A program made the translations under genes and the position numbers. A stretch of 64,000 bases of DNA from Amblyomma americanum (lineage: Eukaryota > Arthropoda > Arachnida > Ixodida > Ixodidae). Of this stretch, positions 39,701-49,868 are shown one piece after another. How positions within the stretch are numbered: the stretch's first letter is position 1; every line of letters starts with the position of its first letter. The stretch spans positions 115,512,380-115,576,379 of the forward strand of contig NC_135497.1 in assembly GCF_052857255.1 (NCBI RefSeq). The letters are read 5' to 3'. A model generated the notes under the pieces. It saw only the letters and a program-made list of their open reading frames with translations, had not been told where the DNA came from and searched no databases.

Positions 39701-40135
39701 TACTTCGCCCATGCAGCACTTAAAAAACCTGCATGCACTGCTTGCCGAGCAAATTTGGTAGAAGATGAAGACATCATAATTGAGAATGCTGAAATTATAG
39801 CAAACATGAATCGCGGAGGGCTCAAGTTCCTCCAACCTCCAGCTGTATGACTGCTGAAACCGTTCTGGACAAGCTGCGAAGTGAAAAGTATGCTGTGCCT
39901 TTCCATTCTCTTGCAAACCAAAGGCAAGCCCTTTTCACACTGGCTACCAACCTGATAGAAGACGGTGACAGTTTCGACGAATGCGAAAGCGGTCATAGTC
40001 CTCATTTGGTCCTGCATCACATTCTTAGCGCTGCAACAAACATTCTGCTGAAAAACTATTGTAAAAATAGGAACGACAGTCTTGTGCAAGCAAAAGGTGC
40101 TCAAAAACAAAAGCTTAACACTTCGAAATCTTGAC
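36766..40135 (+). pseudogene. P-element-like transposase (THAP9/P type), decayed
   Basis: Exon 1 (36766-36918) encodes most of a THAP zinc finger: MPEHCCVPRCRGNYDSGE, then FPSD and FIRAIHRADF. Exon 2 starts at 37179 in phase with VCERHFLPCDMV, which supplies the last Cys and His of the finger. Downstream come the P-transposase core (VVLMVDEIHLQAYFDYKGG at about 38450), KCIRNNWINQKN and, near 39430, LLGKFQTDCLEERFVKYRQV. Damage includes TGA at 36859-36861, a SINE at 38111-38430, a frameshift near 38560, and stops at about 39495 and 39608. The 37179-38110 block is open and well preserved. In P elements the THAP finger binds the transposon ends and the RNase H-like core cuts with GTP as cofactor. 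Confidence 0.85.
38111..38430 (+). mobile_element. Long-body tRNA-SINE interrupting the P-like transposase
   Basis: It starts at about GCAACCCGCCGCGGTGGCTC, has B-box GAGTTCGAACCCGACCGCAT, the CAAGTTAAAGATCCCCAAGT body and a TTATTATTATTAAT tail. The 9-bp flanks AATGAAGGA (38102-38110 and 38431-38439) are identical. Without the insert the transposase frame runs on as NAMKDHEKSVVLM. Confidence 0.92.
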
Positions 40136-40194
40136 TGTTCTGACTCTTTGTGTTGCGCACCTTTGAAAGTTTTCTGAATGCGTGCACTCTGTAG

Positions 40195-40459
40195 TAAACA
40201 TATCCGTGAAAGACATGAGAGCGCAAAATGGCGACACGGACGAGTAAGGGAACAGAACAAGCGCCGCACTTTCAACAAGATTTATTCAAGGAAGAGCGTT
40301 TAGATAGCCTCTGCCCTTATCCATGCTCTTAATCGCCGTTGACAATATTCAGCGCTCGTCCTGTTCTCTTCTCGTCGGTGTTGCCATTTTGCGCTCTCAT
40401 GTCTTTCACGAATACGTACCAACAAGCCCAGCTACAAGTACTTCTTAATAAACATATCC
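40195..40459. mobile_element. Fold-back insertion 2 (Penelope-derived terminal repeat)
   Basis: Arms at about 40206-40268 and 40350-40410 are inverted (GTGAAAGACATGAGAGCGCA at the outer end), separated by about 80 bp. The right arm is followed by ACCAACAAGCCCA (40418-40430). Identical 11-bp flanks TAAACATATCC (40195-40205 and 40449-40459) bound a 243-bp insert. Confidence 0.85.
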
Positions 40460-41290
40460 TTTTTATGTAACACAGCTTGCTTCAATTTTATCAAATAGAA
40501 AGGCATGTGCTCAGTCGCTCAGTTCAGATGCCATGCATGGAGCTGTAAGCTGTTCTGAGAGCCATATCGTATGGCAATGTTTTTTTTGTGTGTTTCTGGA
40601 GGGAGGGTTGAGCGTTTGTTTGGAAGAAAAAGGTTACAAATAGTATTGAGATTCCTGGAAAACAGTCGGCGCTCGGTGATATACCGCACGGTTCAATTTT
40701 TGCCCGAAAATAATTTCCAAGTTCGCGTCATGCAACGAGCTATTAACAAAATAAAGATATATGTGAACGCACAGCGGAACATCAATGCCCCGCAGAAAAA
40801 AAAATGTGCGGACTTTCAGGCAATATTAGGCGATAGTGAAAGACACTGAATAGCAAACATATATGTTCATAATACGGAAACCCCTAAGATTCAGTTTTTA
40901 AACCTATTCACCGCTGACTGTGTACCGGAAATGACATCATACATATATGCCAGCATTAAATCATGGGGCCAAAATCTTCAAAGAACGATTTCACATAGCG
41001 CTGCAGTTACACAAGAGCGAACGAGCGCGCAGCACCGTCCCTTCATGAAGAACACGAACTCCGGTGCCAATCGTAGTGTGATGTGATGACGTCACACAGG
41101 AGCAGAAAGGCATTGCCTAGCCTACAGGGTGTTGCTCGGCTGCCGTTTCTCAAAATCATCGGAGTCTAGAACGTTGCCAACGGCAATGAACACAATGAAC
41201 GACAACGGTTTATAGCTTCAGTGCATCGTTTCTGCTGCAACGTTGTGAATGCCAACGCATGCAGCGCCCATCTGTCACTACCGCCACGTA
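40460..41290. other. No recognisable feature
   Basis: An open frame at 40571-40849 matches nothing known. Confidence 0.4.
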
Positions 41291-41293
41291 GGT

Positions 41294-41350
41294 TAAAGCG
41301 CGACTGAGGTGTCCACTGTCCCAGGGAGCCAGTTATTAATGCGAAAGCAT
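41294..41350. repeat. Short dispersed repeat, copy 1
   Basis: AAAGCGCGACTGAGGTGTCC then ACTGTCCCAGGGAGCCAGTTA recurs at 43176-43220 with few changes, so the LINE at 41838-43165 lies between two direct copies. It is followed by AATGCGAAAGCATT, a short near-palindrome. Confidence 0.6.
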
Positions 41351-41835
41351 TTCTAGGCTATGTCGACGGGGTCGGGTCACCAAAGCGGGTCACCAAAATG
41401 TGTCCGCAGCATTTATGGCCTTTTCAGAACAGATAACATCAAACGAATGGTTGTAATCGATAGAGGACGATGCGAGGATGATGCGAAAAAAATTTTATGT
41501 CGATCGGATGATTAGTAACAGATGTAGAGAATGGGTGTGAAAGTAGCGAATGGTTGTGAAAACAAGTAGGTGGGTGGGAACGAACCATGGCGCCAAATTT
41601 CAAAACCAATCGTGACGCCAAATTTGAAAACTCAAAATGGGCGATTGAAGTGATAAAAATATAATCATACCAAATGTGATTAATTAAGGCAAGGAACAAA
41701 AGAAATTCGGGAAATTGATGAATTAACGTCGAACCTCGCAGTCAATAAAGACATCCAACCAATCGATAACTAATCAATCAGTTGATAAGGCAAAGAAGGG
41801 CAAATGGAATGAAAGAGGTGCAAAGGGTGTAGGGA
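41351..41835. other. No recognisable feature
   Basis: AT-rich, no supported gene. Confidence 0.4.
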
Positions 41836-41837
41836 GG

Positions 41838-43165
41838 CGTCAGGTGGTGTAAACTTTATTACATACAGGGGAGTTAAGGACACACAGGTCTTTGGGCCCC
41901 CGCACGGCCCGACTGCACTTATACGTTCATGTCCCGGAGGCTCATGACGCTGGCAGCCCGGCCTGTGGCGATGGCTTGCTTGGCCGGGTCCACGGAGCGC
42001 AGTAGGGTCTCCAAAGCCTCCCAAGTGGTAAGGTGCTCCAGACCCCGCGGTGGAGGATCCGCCGGGCAGAGGAAAATGATATGATCGAGAATGGCTTTGG
42101 GGTGGTGGCAGAGGGTACAGGAGGGGTTTGTGTGGACTTGGTTATAGCGCGAGCGTATATAAGAGGAGGGTAAGGTGCGTATTTGGAGCCGCCTCCAAAG
42201 TGTCTCATGATAATTGTCGAAGGAGGGATGGGCTGGGGGTACAGCAGACGCTCGGCTTTGCAGGCCTGCGTCAGTTCACTGAAGAAATGCATGCGCGCCC
42301 GTGAGAACCCCAGATCGGAGGCCGCCGGTGCCCGGTTGAAAGAACCTCGGACTAAAGCAATGGCAGCCTCGTTTCCAGGATTCCCGGAGTGGGCAGGCAC
42401 CCATAGGAGCTCCATGTGGCGGGGCGGGTGTGCGGCGAGGGAGTTCAATATGCGAAATGCAGGGAAGTGAACTCTTCCGCGGGCGAAATTTAGTATGGCA
42501 GTCTTAGAGTCCGATAGTATATACCGGACCTTCGTGCGCGTGATGGCTATGTCAATAGCGGCTTCTTCAGCCTCATCCAAAGTGGCAGTGGGGGATATGT
42601 GAAGGGTAGCGATCAGTTGTAGTTAAGGGTTCGTGATGGCAACAACCGCGTCCTCGCCTGTGCATGCGGCATCCACCCACACGGCACCCGGTTCCATGCC
42701 ATCGTTTTTGTGGAGCGCCCGTGCGCGAGCTCTGCGGCGGGGTTCGTGGTAGGTGGGGTGCATGTTTTTAGGGAGAGGTTTAATAAGTAGTTCGCGGTGA
42801 ATGTGGTGGGGACGGGGAGCTGTGTGGGATCCGTGGCTGGTATCCTGATGCCGAGGGTGTGTAGGATGTGCCTGCCGGTGGTTGTTCTCGCGAGACGTAT
42901 GTATTGTCTGTCGGTGGGCCTCGAAAAGCTCACCTGTCTTGTTGTGTAGGCCTAGCTGGAGGAGTTTTTCGGTTGAGGTATTTAGGGGTAGGTGTAGTGC
43001 TGTCTTAAATGCTGTTCTGATCATGGCATCCAGGGTGGAGATTTCTGTGGCCTGGAGTTTCAGGTAGGGGAGCGTGAAGAGAAAGCGGCTGAGGACGAAG
43101 GCATGGATGCTTTCACATTCCTCCAATGTGGGTTGGCGCAGTGAAATCTCACGTTTTTTGCTTTC
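41838..43165 (-). pseudogene. I-clade LINE, 5'-truncated: end of ORF2 with RNase H
   Basis: On the minus strand the region after the reverse transcriptase (SKKREISLRQPTLEECESIH, FLFTLPYLKLQATE) leads into RNase H: AVWVDAACTGEDAVVAI, LDEAEEAAIDIAI, YILSDSKTAIL and LLWVPAHSGNPGNEAA. There is a stop near 42624 and a frameshift in the C-terminal part. The last residues VMSLRDMNV read to a TAA near 41917. An AATAAA in the 3' region (minus strand, about 41855) and the sequence end near 41838 mark the 3' terminus. It is a different I-type lineage from the LINE at 31.5-36.7 kb. Confidence 0.82.
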
Positions 43166-43264
43166 GAAGAAATTTGGTAAAAGCGCGAATGAGGTGTCCA
43201 CTGTCCCAGGTGGCCAGTTAAGCACCTTTCCTTTGCTTTCGATTTTTTTTTGCTTTCGAAGAAA

Positions 43265-43608
43265 ATTTAAATGGTTTTGGAAATTGGTGTAGAGGAAAGG
43301 AAACCGCGCAATAACTGTCTCACATATATCGAGGGACATTCGCCGCGATGGCTGAGTGGTTATGGCGCTCGGCTGCTGGCCCGAAAGACGCGGGTTCGAT
43401 GCCGACCGCGGCGGTCGAGTTTAGATGGAGGCGATATTATAGAGGCCCGTGTGCTGTGCGATGTCAGTGCACGTTAAAGAACCCCAGGTGGTCGAAATTT
43501 CCGGAGCCCTTCACTACGGCGTCTCTCATAGCCTGAGCCGCTTTGGGACGTTAAACCCCCATAAACTAACTAACTTTATATCGAGGGACATCCGAACCGC
43601 GCCGTAAG
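43265..43608 (-). mobile_element. Long-body SINE 3' fragment hosting another SINE
   Basis: The outer sequence (TTGGTGTAGAGGAAAGGAAA, CAATAACTGTCTCACATATAT, then GACATCCGAACCGCGCCGTAAGG after the insert) is the minus-strand end of the TAA-tailed SINE. It is cut by the Ruka-like SINE at 43340-43576. Confidence 0.75.
43340..43576 (+). mobile_element. Ruka-like SINE, full length, nested
   Basis: Starts TCGCCGCGATGGCTGAGTGG, B-box GGGTTCGATGCCGACCGCGG, ends GGGACGTTAAACCCCCATAA. Identical 15-bp flanks TATATCGAGGGACAT (43325-43339 and 43577-43591) are the target-site duplication. Confidence 0.92.
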
Positions 43609-43826
43609 GAAAATATAAACGTGATTGGGCTTAAGGTTGTTCAAGGTCGTTCTCTAGCCTACTCAATGACTGCTTTAGCTAGCGTAGTGAAGCTTTTCGC
43701 TTAAAAAATTCAGTGCGGTTAGGCTATAGTGTTGAACCTGGCTAGACAGCAAAAGCTGTGGTGTATCGGGCAAGTAGACGTGTCTTGGCGTTATTAACGT
43801 TGAGTGCGTTCCGCGCACTGGATAGG

Positions 43827-43930
43827 TACCCCGCGCGGTGGCTCAGTGGTTAAGGCGCTCGTCTACTGAGCCGGAGTACCCACTGGTTCGAACCCGACCG
43901 CGGCGGCCCCGTTTCGTTGGAGGCAAAACA
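43827..43930 (+). mobile_element. tRNA-SINE head with a different body
   Basis: CCCGCGCGGTGGCTCAGTGG and GGTTCGAACCCGACCGCGGC give clear A and B boxes. The following body (CCGTTTCGTTGGAGGC) departs from the other two families after about 95 bp. Confidence 0.65.
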
Positions 43931-44273
43931 CAATCGAGGGCACTTCGGTCTGCTTATGGGGAGGAATGTGCGCTAGCATGTGTTACGAAGAAAGGAAAGG
44001 GCGGAGTAGCTCTCAGATCTCGGCATCTCGGTGCACACCTCAACCCCGCGAAAGCATCACCCCTGGCTCTGGGAAGATCAAATTGAGCGACATGCGAAGA
44101 GCGGCTTACCTAGCGTAGTGAAGCTTTCGCTTCGAAAGAAAACTTAACTAGAGGAGACTAGGCTGAAACTGGTCTCAAGATGTACGTCACGACTACGTAA
44201 GCTGCTTAGTATTTTCTCCAAACACCAGAGGACGCAAGCGTGAAAATAAATGTTCTTATTCAAGCTTACAAAC

Positions 44274-44448
44274 TTCTTGGTGCTACGGATGATCGATGTG
44301 CGCAAAACATTAGACAATCCACGTACACAAGAAAAACACAAGGACAGGTGTACGTGGATTGTCTAATGTTTTGCTCACATCGATCATCTGTAGTATTGTC
44401 ATGCCCCAACTAGGCCCAACAGAAGTGTTATGGAAGTTCTTGGTGCTA
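44274..44448. mobile_element. Fold-back insertion 3 (Penelope-derived terminal repeat)
   Basis: Arms 44286-44328 and 44348-44391 are inverted (GATGATCGATGTG at the outer end) with a 19-bp loop. The right arm is followed by CCCCAACTAGGCCCAA (44404-44419). Identical 12-bp flanks TTCTTGGTGCTA (44274-44285 and 44437-44448) bound a 151-bp insert. Confidence 0.85.
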
Positions 44449-44549
44449 ACAACCCCACTGTTTTAACTAATACGAATAACGCCTTAGAGTAACGTTAGGT
44501 TTTGCTCCACAAAAAACTACAAAAGTTTTGTATACCGCTGTTGTATATA

Positions 44550-44810
44550 CTCAGAAGGGTTGCGAGGCAAACACGGGCTGCGAGCAAGGAGAGAAAATTG
44601 ATTCGCGCATCCACGGCCCCTGTATTCGTGAAGCCACCACAGGAGTTGACAAGTGTTTATGTTATTACTGCATGCGCGTGACTCGACAGCGTGTCTATGT
44701 CGGCAGCCGCGATCGCCATGTGAGTGTAATGCTTATATGAAACAAAACTCTCTTCCCTTTGTGTCTGTAGTTGGATAGCTGCCGAAATAAATGGTTGCAC
44801 TCCGCTTGCA
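44550..44810 (+). CDS. Last exon of a cysteine-rich small peptide gene, copy 1
   Basis: The frame ending at 44740 reads a Cys-rich tail with HGPCIREATTGVDKCLCYYC and then a basic GSRDRH segment before TGA. An AATAAA lies at about 44787. The same exon recurs at 49640-49868. An acceptor-like ACTCAG precedes it at about 44552. The spacing (C-I-R-E-x(7)-C-x-C-x2-C) and small size suggest a secreted, disulphide-rich tick peptide, but I cannot name a family and no signal peptide exon was found. It may be a pseudo-exon. Confidence 0.45.
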
Positions 44811-44819
44811 TCTCGTTCT

Positions 44820-45180
44820 CAGCCTACGCAACAATTCTAGACAAAACCATTTTTTAACGGGAAGCAGTTTATGAAAGCAATTTTTTTATACTGTAAGAGT
44901 TTCCTATAACAATCAATACATCCGCAAGTCTCCCGTCGGCAGGCTTGCTTTTGTTTTTTGCTATTATTATATGCTATTTTTGCTATTATTATATGGCCGT
45001 CTTAACTGCTCGATGCGATCTATGGAAACAATTTAAAAGAAAGATTTTGCTGCACATAGGAAGAATGGACTATTACTTTTAATGTTGCCATAACAGTACC
45101 ATACAATTTTTCAAAATTCGGAATTTTTGTCCAAGAATGTTGGACATAAAATGGCGAAGAGGATTGGATAAACAAACCGC
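44820..45180. other. No recognisable feature
   Basis: AT-rich sequence with a short tandem GCTATTATTATAT duplication at about 44960-44995. Confidence 0.5.
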
Positions 45181-47288
45181 GATGACTGCCAACCTATAGG
45201 AAAGCTGCCGTAGTTCAGCCCGGTGACCGGCAACATTGGCGTCCGCCCGGAAAGGTGCGATTTGTTTGTTACAGCAACTGAACTAAACTGAAGTTAGAAG
45301 TTGCCAGCCTTCCAAACTGAGCAAGCGTACGAGAGGCTCCGCAGTCTGCTGTCGCCAAAGAAGCCCACCGAAATTAAGTATGCTACGAAAGCACTGCGAC
45401 AACACTACGCTCCGAAACGGTCACTGAGCGATACCACTTCTACCGACGGACCCAGGAGACAAATGAAAGCATAAGTCAGTTCATCGTCGAACTCAAGGCT
45501 AGCGGCGACAAGCTGTTCCGAAAGCTTCCTGGGAGAAGCTTTGCGGGACTACGAACGGACAACATTAGGTGTCGCCTTCTTGAACTACCATATGATGAGG
45601 TCACGTGGGAAAAAGTCTTCAAAATTGCCTGTGCAGAGGAATTTCGGCGCAGAAGGATACAAGTGATATGCCGCCCAACAATAGCAATGGAATCTTCGCT
45701 GACGTGCACTGGCTAAGTGGAAGCGGACCACGGAGCGAGCCGCCAGCTCGCAGCCATCCATCGAGAGCACGTCTCCAAAGAAGGTCCATGGACTGTGGAA
45801 AGAAAGACTACCCGCGCGTGTCACAGATGCGGTGGCCAGCACAGTCCTACGATATATGTCCACTTTTGAAAAGAAGTTGTTTTAAATACCGTAGGCCAGG
45901 ACATGTGTCGCGAAAATGTGTAGGACGAAAAGCGTACGCACCGTTGAAGAGTAAATAGCAGAACAGGATTTGCTAACGGTATGCAGAACGAGCAAAACAG
46001 GAGCGCGGAGCATGCGCCTTAATTGTGATCCCAATTATGCAAAACGGCAAAGAAATGCCCATGGAATTGGACTCAGGGGCCGCAGTTACGATTCTGTCAA
46101 CGGCCAAAGCTTTCCCAGCTTCACTTACAGTAGCGAGACAGTTGAGCTGGGAATGTACAACGGAGCTTCCATTTGTGTGAAAGGGGTGCGCGTGTAGACG
46201 TGAGCCATGGAGTGAAAGATATCGCTTGCTGCTAGTCATTGCCAAGCACGAGAAAGAGTACGCGCATGCAGTAGTGCCATAAACACTTGTCAACTCCGGT
46301 GTTGGCTTCACGAATACAGGGACCCTAGATGCACGAATCAAATTTCTCTCCTTGCCGCGCAACACTTCTGGGTAATTAAATAGTGCATAGACCACACATG
46401 GTGCCATTAAAAGAGAAGCATCCGTATGAAAGAAAATAGAAACTCGGTATTCTATAAGGCGAGACCGGCATCATACGCCTTGCGAGAACAAATAGAAAAG
46501 GAGTTGATGGAACCAGAGAAAGGTGATATTATATACTGGGTTAGACATAGCACATGAGCAACGCCACAGGTTATCGTGCCAAACAAAAAATGCAGAAGAA
46601 ATAACGATATGTGGTAACTACAAAGGGACTGATAACAAAACCATTGAAGTGGACCACTATCCTTTAGCTCTTCCTGAGCAGATTTTTCCGAATCTTATAA
46701 GCGGAACCATGTTCACCTTTCGGGACCTTTCTAAAGCGTATACCTCCAGCTCGAGTTGTACAAGCATTCTCAAGTGCTGCGCACAGTGAGCCCGCACATG
46801 GGACTGTTTAGGTTACGACGGTTATCATATGGCAAGCGCACCAGAAATGTTCCAGGCCATCATGCATAAGCCTGTGTTGCAGATCATCCCTGCATGGTAC
46901 CGCATGTTGCATAGACGATGTGCTGATTGCTGACAAAGGCCCAGCAGAGTGCTACAGCCGTTCAGAGCAAGTGCTGGGCGCATTGAGCAGACACGCTCTG
47001 TGAGTAAATGAAGCAAGATGAAATTTTAAAAAAATGCAGTACCTAAGGTACGAATTGGTCTGAATCCAACTGCAGACAAAATGAAGGCGATTCGTGAAGC
47101 GCCGAGACCTACGAACGTGACTCAGCTGAAGGCATTTTCGGGCCTAGTAAATTTCTATGGCAAATTTTCACCCAACCTGAACTTGCTAGAATAGCTAAAC
47201 CCCTTTCTTCGCAAGGGCTCAGAATGGAAATGGTCGTGTCAATGTGGCGACACTCCAGCACAGTGCAAGCAGGTACTAAGTCAAGATT
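45180..47288 (+). pseudogene. Ty3/gypsy retrotransposon, degenerate gag-pol without LTRs
   Basis: Parts occur in the right order but in shifting frames. Gag: ERLRSLLSPKKPTEIKYATK at about 45335, then LRQHYAPKRSLS. Zinc knuckle remnant CFKYRRPGHVSRKC at about 45882 (second Cys is now Tyr). Protease: MPMELDSGAAVTIL at about 46055, with DSGA in place of the commoner DTGA. Reverse transcriptase: GNYKGTDNKTIEVDHYPLAL at about 46610, FRDLSKAYTSSS, and CIDDVLIA near 46910 with both catalytic Asp; then RAFSGLVNFYGKF-like sequence near 47140. Many stops. No LTR or integrase seen; the copy stops where SINE sequence begins at about 47290. Confidence 0.8.
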
Positions 47289-47289
47289 G

Positions 47290-47430
47290 CGTCTTGCAAC
47301 GGCGCCTATTCTTCCTTTCTTCTTTCACTCCCTCCTTTATCCCTTCCCTCACGGCGCGGTTCAGGTGTCCAAAGATATATCAGACAGATACTGCGCCATT
47401 TCCTTTTCCCAAAAAACCAATTATTATTTT
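47290..47430 (+). mobile_element. Long-body tRNA-SINE, 3' fragment
   Basis: TTCACTCCCTCCTTTATCCC, ACGGCGCGGTTCAGGTGTCC and the CAATTATTATTTTATTA tail match the 3' part of the SINE family. Confidence 0.75.
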
Positions 47431-47439
47431 ATTATGTAC

Positions 47440-49250
47440 TGACCAGCTGTGCCACTGTTGGATCCGCATAGTAGTATAAAAGGAAATTTAAATTAGCCCC
47501 GATAGGTTTATAGCAGATAAATACCGCATAAGGAAACTGGCTAGCAGGGAATATGCCGCGGTAGTAAATCGCGAATTCTGGGAGTCGATCGGCACTGCCA
47601 CCCAATATACTTAATAGCTTGGAAGTTACTGCGTTCATTCACCTGAACATCAGCATGGTGCGCTCATAACTGTTGAAAGAAAAAAAAAAAGCACATATGT
47701 AGCTGTGCACGTATTTACCACAATGAGCCGGTGTGCACGGGGCGCCAGCAGGTTCACTCGCCCCCAAGAAATGCGTTCTTTTGTTAATAGCACAGCATGT
47801 TTAAACGACGCGTTTTATGGCATTTAATATGTACCTGAAAATGTTTTTTAAATATGACTCACGTAATTATCTAATTCGAGTTGAAAGAAGTCTGGTAACG
47901 TCTTGCGCGGTCACGTTGGCATGCTTAGAATAACGTACCTTAAGTGTGCTAAACGCCACATGCCTTTTCATATATTGCATCACGCATGTGTCATGTTTCA
48001 TGATGTGGTCCATGATCGCGAAGCTTGTTTGGAGAAGCAGGCGTGCTACTAACAGACACGTGGCGAGATTGAGAGGGGACGCGGAGATGGAAAGTGTTTT
48101 AGTTATTTATGCATGCGATATGTACCTAAATTTGGTGCAAATATTAAACTGCTGCGCTAGTTTCAGTAATGCGCTTTATTTTTACGTATACCTGGTGCAG
48201 TTCTTGAGTCATTATAATTAACACCCTCGTCAAGTCACCCCAAGGTCTTAAATAAGAGTAGAAAGTGCACAATTTTTTTATGCCAGCATGCTCACAAAGC
48301 CCTGTTCTATATGATGACGCTGTTAGCTCTTCTTTTAGATGATCATGTACTTATGCATGCATAGTTACATGAAAACGTTTCCTACAAAAATAACCAACAT
48401 ATATATAGTACTGCACGTGTAGGAAAAAATTAAGCGATTTATTACACTTCTCAATCTCTCACTCGGAAATCGTTTGCGACAAATAGAATCATTCTATTTT
48501 CCTGCGTTACGAAATTACGAAGGTGTGAGTGATGCCCAATCGCAAAAATGTGAAAGGTCAGAAAACGAACCTTAACGTTCATTCCCTCGTTTTTGGCCTC
48601 TTCGCTTGCGCTTTGGTCAAAGAAATGTGGCAATGAACTCAAAGAAAGCGTCAAAGAAATCAGAGAAATTACCTCACAATTTTCGACAACACATCAAGAA
48701 AGCGTAATTTATAATATTCTACTGAATATTTTGCTATAATTTTTTCGTCACGAAACAGATCACCCCAGGGTAAGAAAGAAAATAATTCCAGAAATCAAAA
48801 AGTTTCACCAAATCGACCAGTTTAACAAGGGGAGACAGAAGCTGGCCTGGCTGGTGCGTGATCCTGCGGCTAAAAACAGCGCTTAAGCGAGACAGAGAAT
48901 GGGAGACGACGCTGTCCCCACTTTTCGCTCAGCGCGACAGGTACGTGTGTCAGCAGACGGTGAGCGCACGTCTGCTCCGCCGAGAGAACGCCAGCACATC
49001 CTCTCACTACTGTCCCGAAGTAATATCATTCTGGCTATAGCAGAGTGTCAAAAACTTCCTATTTTATTCAATGCCTAGCGTACAAATCAACGGCAGAAAT
49101 GCTTTCTGTTTTCTAATAACCATATATACAATACACAGTGGCAAACTATTTCTCTGAATTCGTCGCACGTGGCCAACGCGAGCTCGTGTAATTCAAGAAA
49201 TTACTAAGTTGAAAACATCAACCATTACTGTGATTCGCAGAAACTGGAAA
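47440..49250. other. No recognisable feature
   Basis: Mostly AT-rich. I found no gene, SINE or LINE I could support in this 1.8 kb. Confidence 0.45.
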
Positions 49251-49329
49251 CGCGCCTACAAGTCTTGAAAACCCGCGCTCAACACCTATCCGCGACGCCA
49301 CTCCCCGACCTTTTGCCTACCACGAGCTC

Positions 49330-49640
49330 GCTAGCGACTGCAGCGCCACCTCGTTTGTTTACAAACATGGAGGAGGTCCATAGAGCGGCGTGCGGCGAGG
49401 CGGCGACGAAGAACGCGGCGCAGCTGTGGGGTCGGTCTGGTTACCATGGTATCGGCGCATGCGCACAACTGGAAGTTCGCGTGACGTCACGCTCGGCTGT
49501 GACGATCGAGCGGGCGCGTGGCCGCGGCGACGGCGAAGTGCACGCCGCACCTTGCTCCTCTTCGATTGCTATGGTAACGGTGCATGCGCACAACAGTCCT
49601 CTCCCATGTACCGCGAAATTCTCGACTGGTAGCCCAGTGT
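49330..49640 (+). promoter_or_regulatory. CpG-rich promoter-like or first-exon-like segment
   Basis: The GC and CpG content rises sharply against the AT-rich flanks. It holds GGCGCATGCGCACAAC at about 49454-49469 and GGTGCATGCGCACAAC at about 49579-49594; the first fits the NRF1-type GCGCATGCGC site exactly. A CRE-like GTGACGTCAC lies at 49481-49490. Immediately downstream is the cysteine-rich exon copy 2. An open frame spans 49265-49642 but has no recognised domain. Promoter function is inference from composition and motifs. Confidence 0.4.
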
Positions 49641-49868
49641 AGCTCCCGCTACAAAACTGATCCGTGCATCCACGGTGCCTGTGTTTGTGAAGCCACCACC
49701 GGAGTTAACAAGTGTTTATGCTACTGCATGCGCGGGAGTCGATCACATGTCTGTATCGGCAGCCGCGATCGCCGTACGACTATATGATCCCTTTGTGTCT
49801 CTAGTCGGATGGTTGTCGTCGAAATAAACAGTTGCACTCCGCCTGCTTCTTCGTTCTTAAAAAAAGAA
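49640..49868 (+). pseudogene. Cysteine-rich peptide exon, copy 2, with A-rich end
   Basis: Homologous to 44550-44810 over the coding end, the GSRDR tail and the 3' region (AATAAACAGTTGCACTCCGC). It reads KTDPCIHGACVCEATTGVNK and then CLCYC before the stop at 49785. It has two more Cys than copy 1 and ends in an A-rich tract at about 49859-49869. That could mark a retrocopy or a transcript end. I cannot tell from sequence alone whether either copy is expressed. Confidence 0.4.

Noticed and set aside
41294..43262. LTR pair around the minus-strand LINE
   Set aside because: The AAAGCGCGA...CCAGTTA direct copies flank it, but the enclosed protein is a LINE with RNase H and its own 3' end. The short copies are a dispersed repeat, not LTRs.
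10901..44436. Hammerhead ribozymes in the Penelope terminal repeats and fold-backs
   Set aside because: Such ribozymes are known in Penelope terminal repeats, but I did not find a CTGANGA core with a matching GAAA at the right spacing on either strand of the arms. A covariance-model search would decide.
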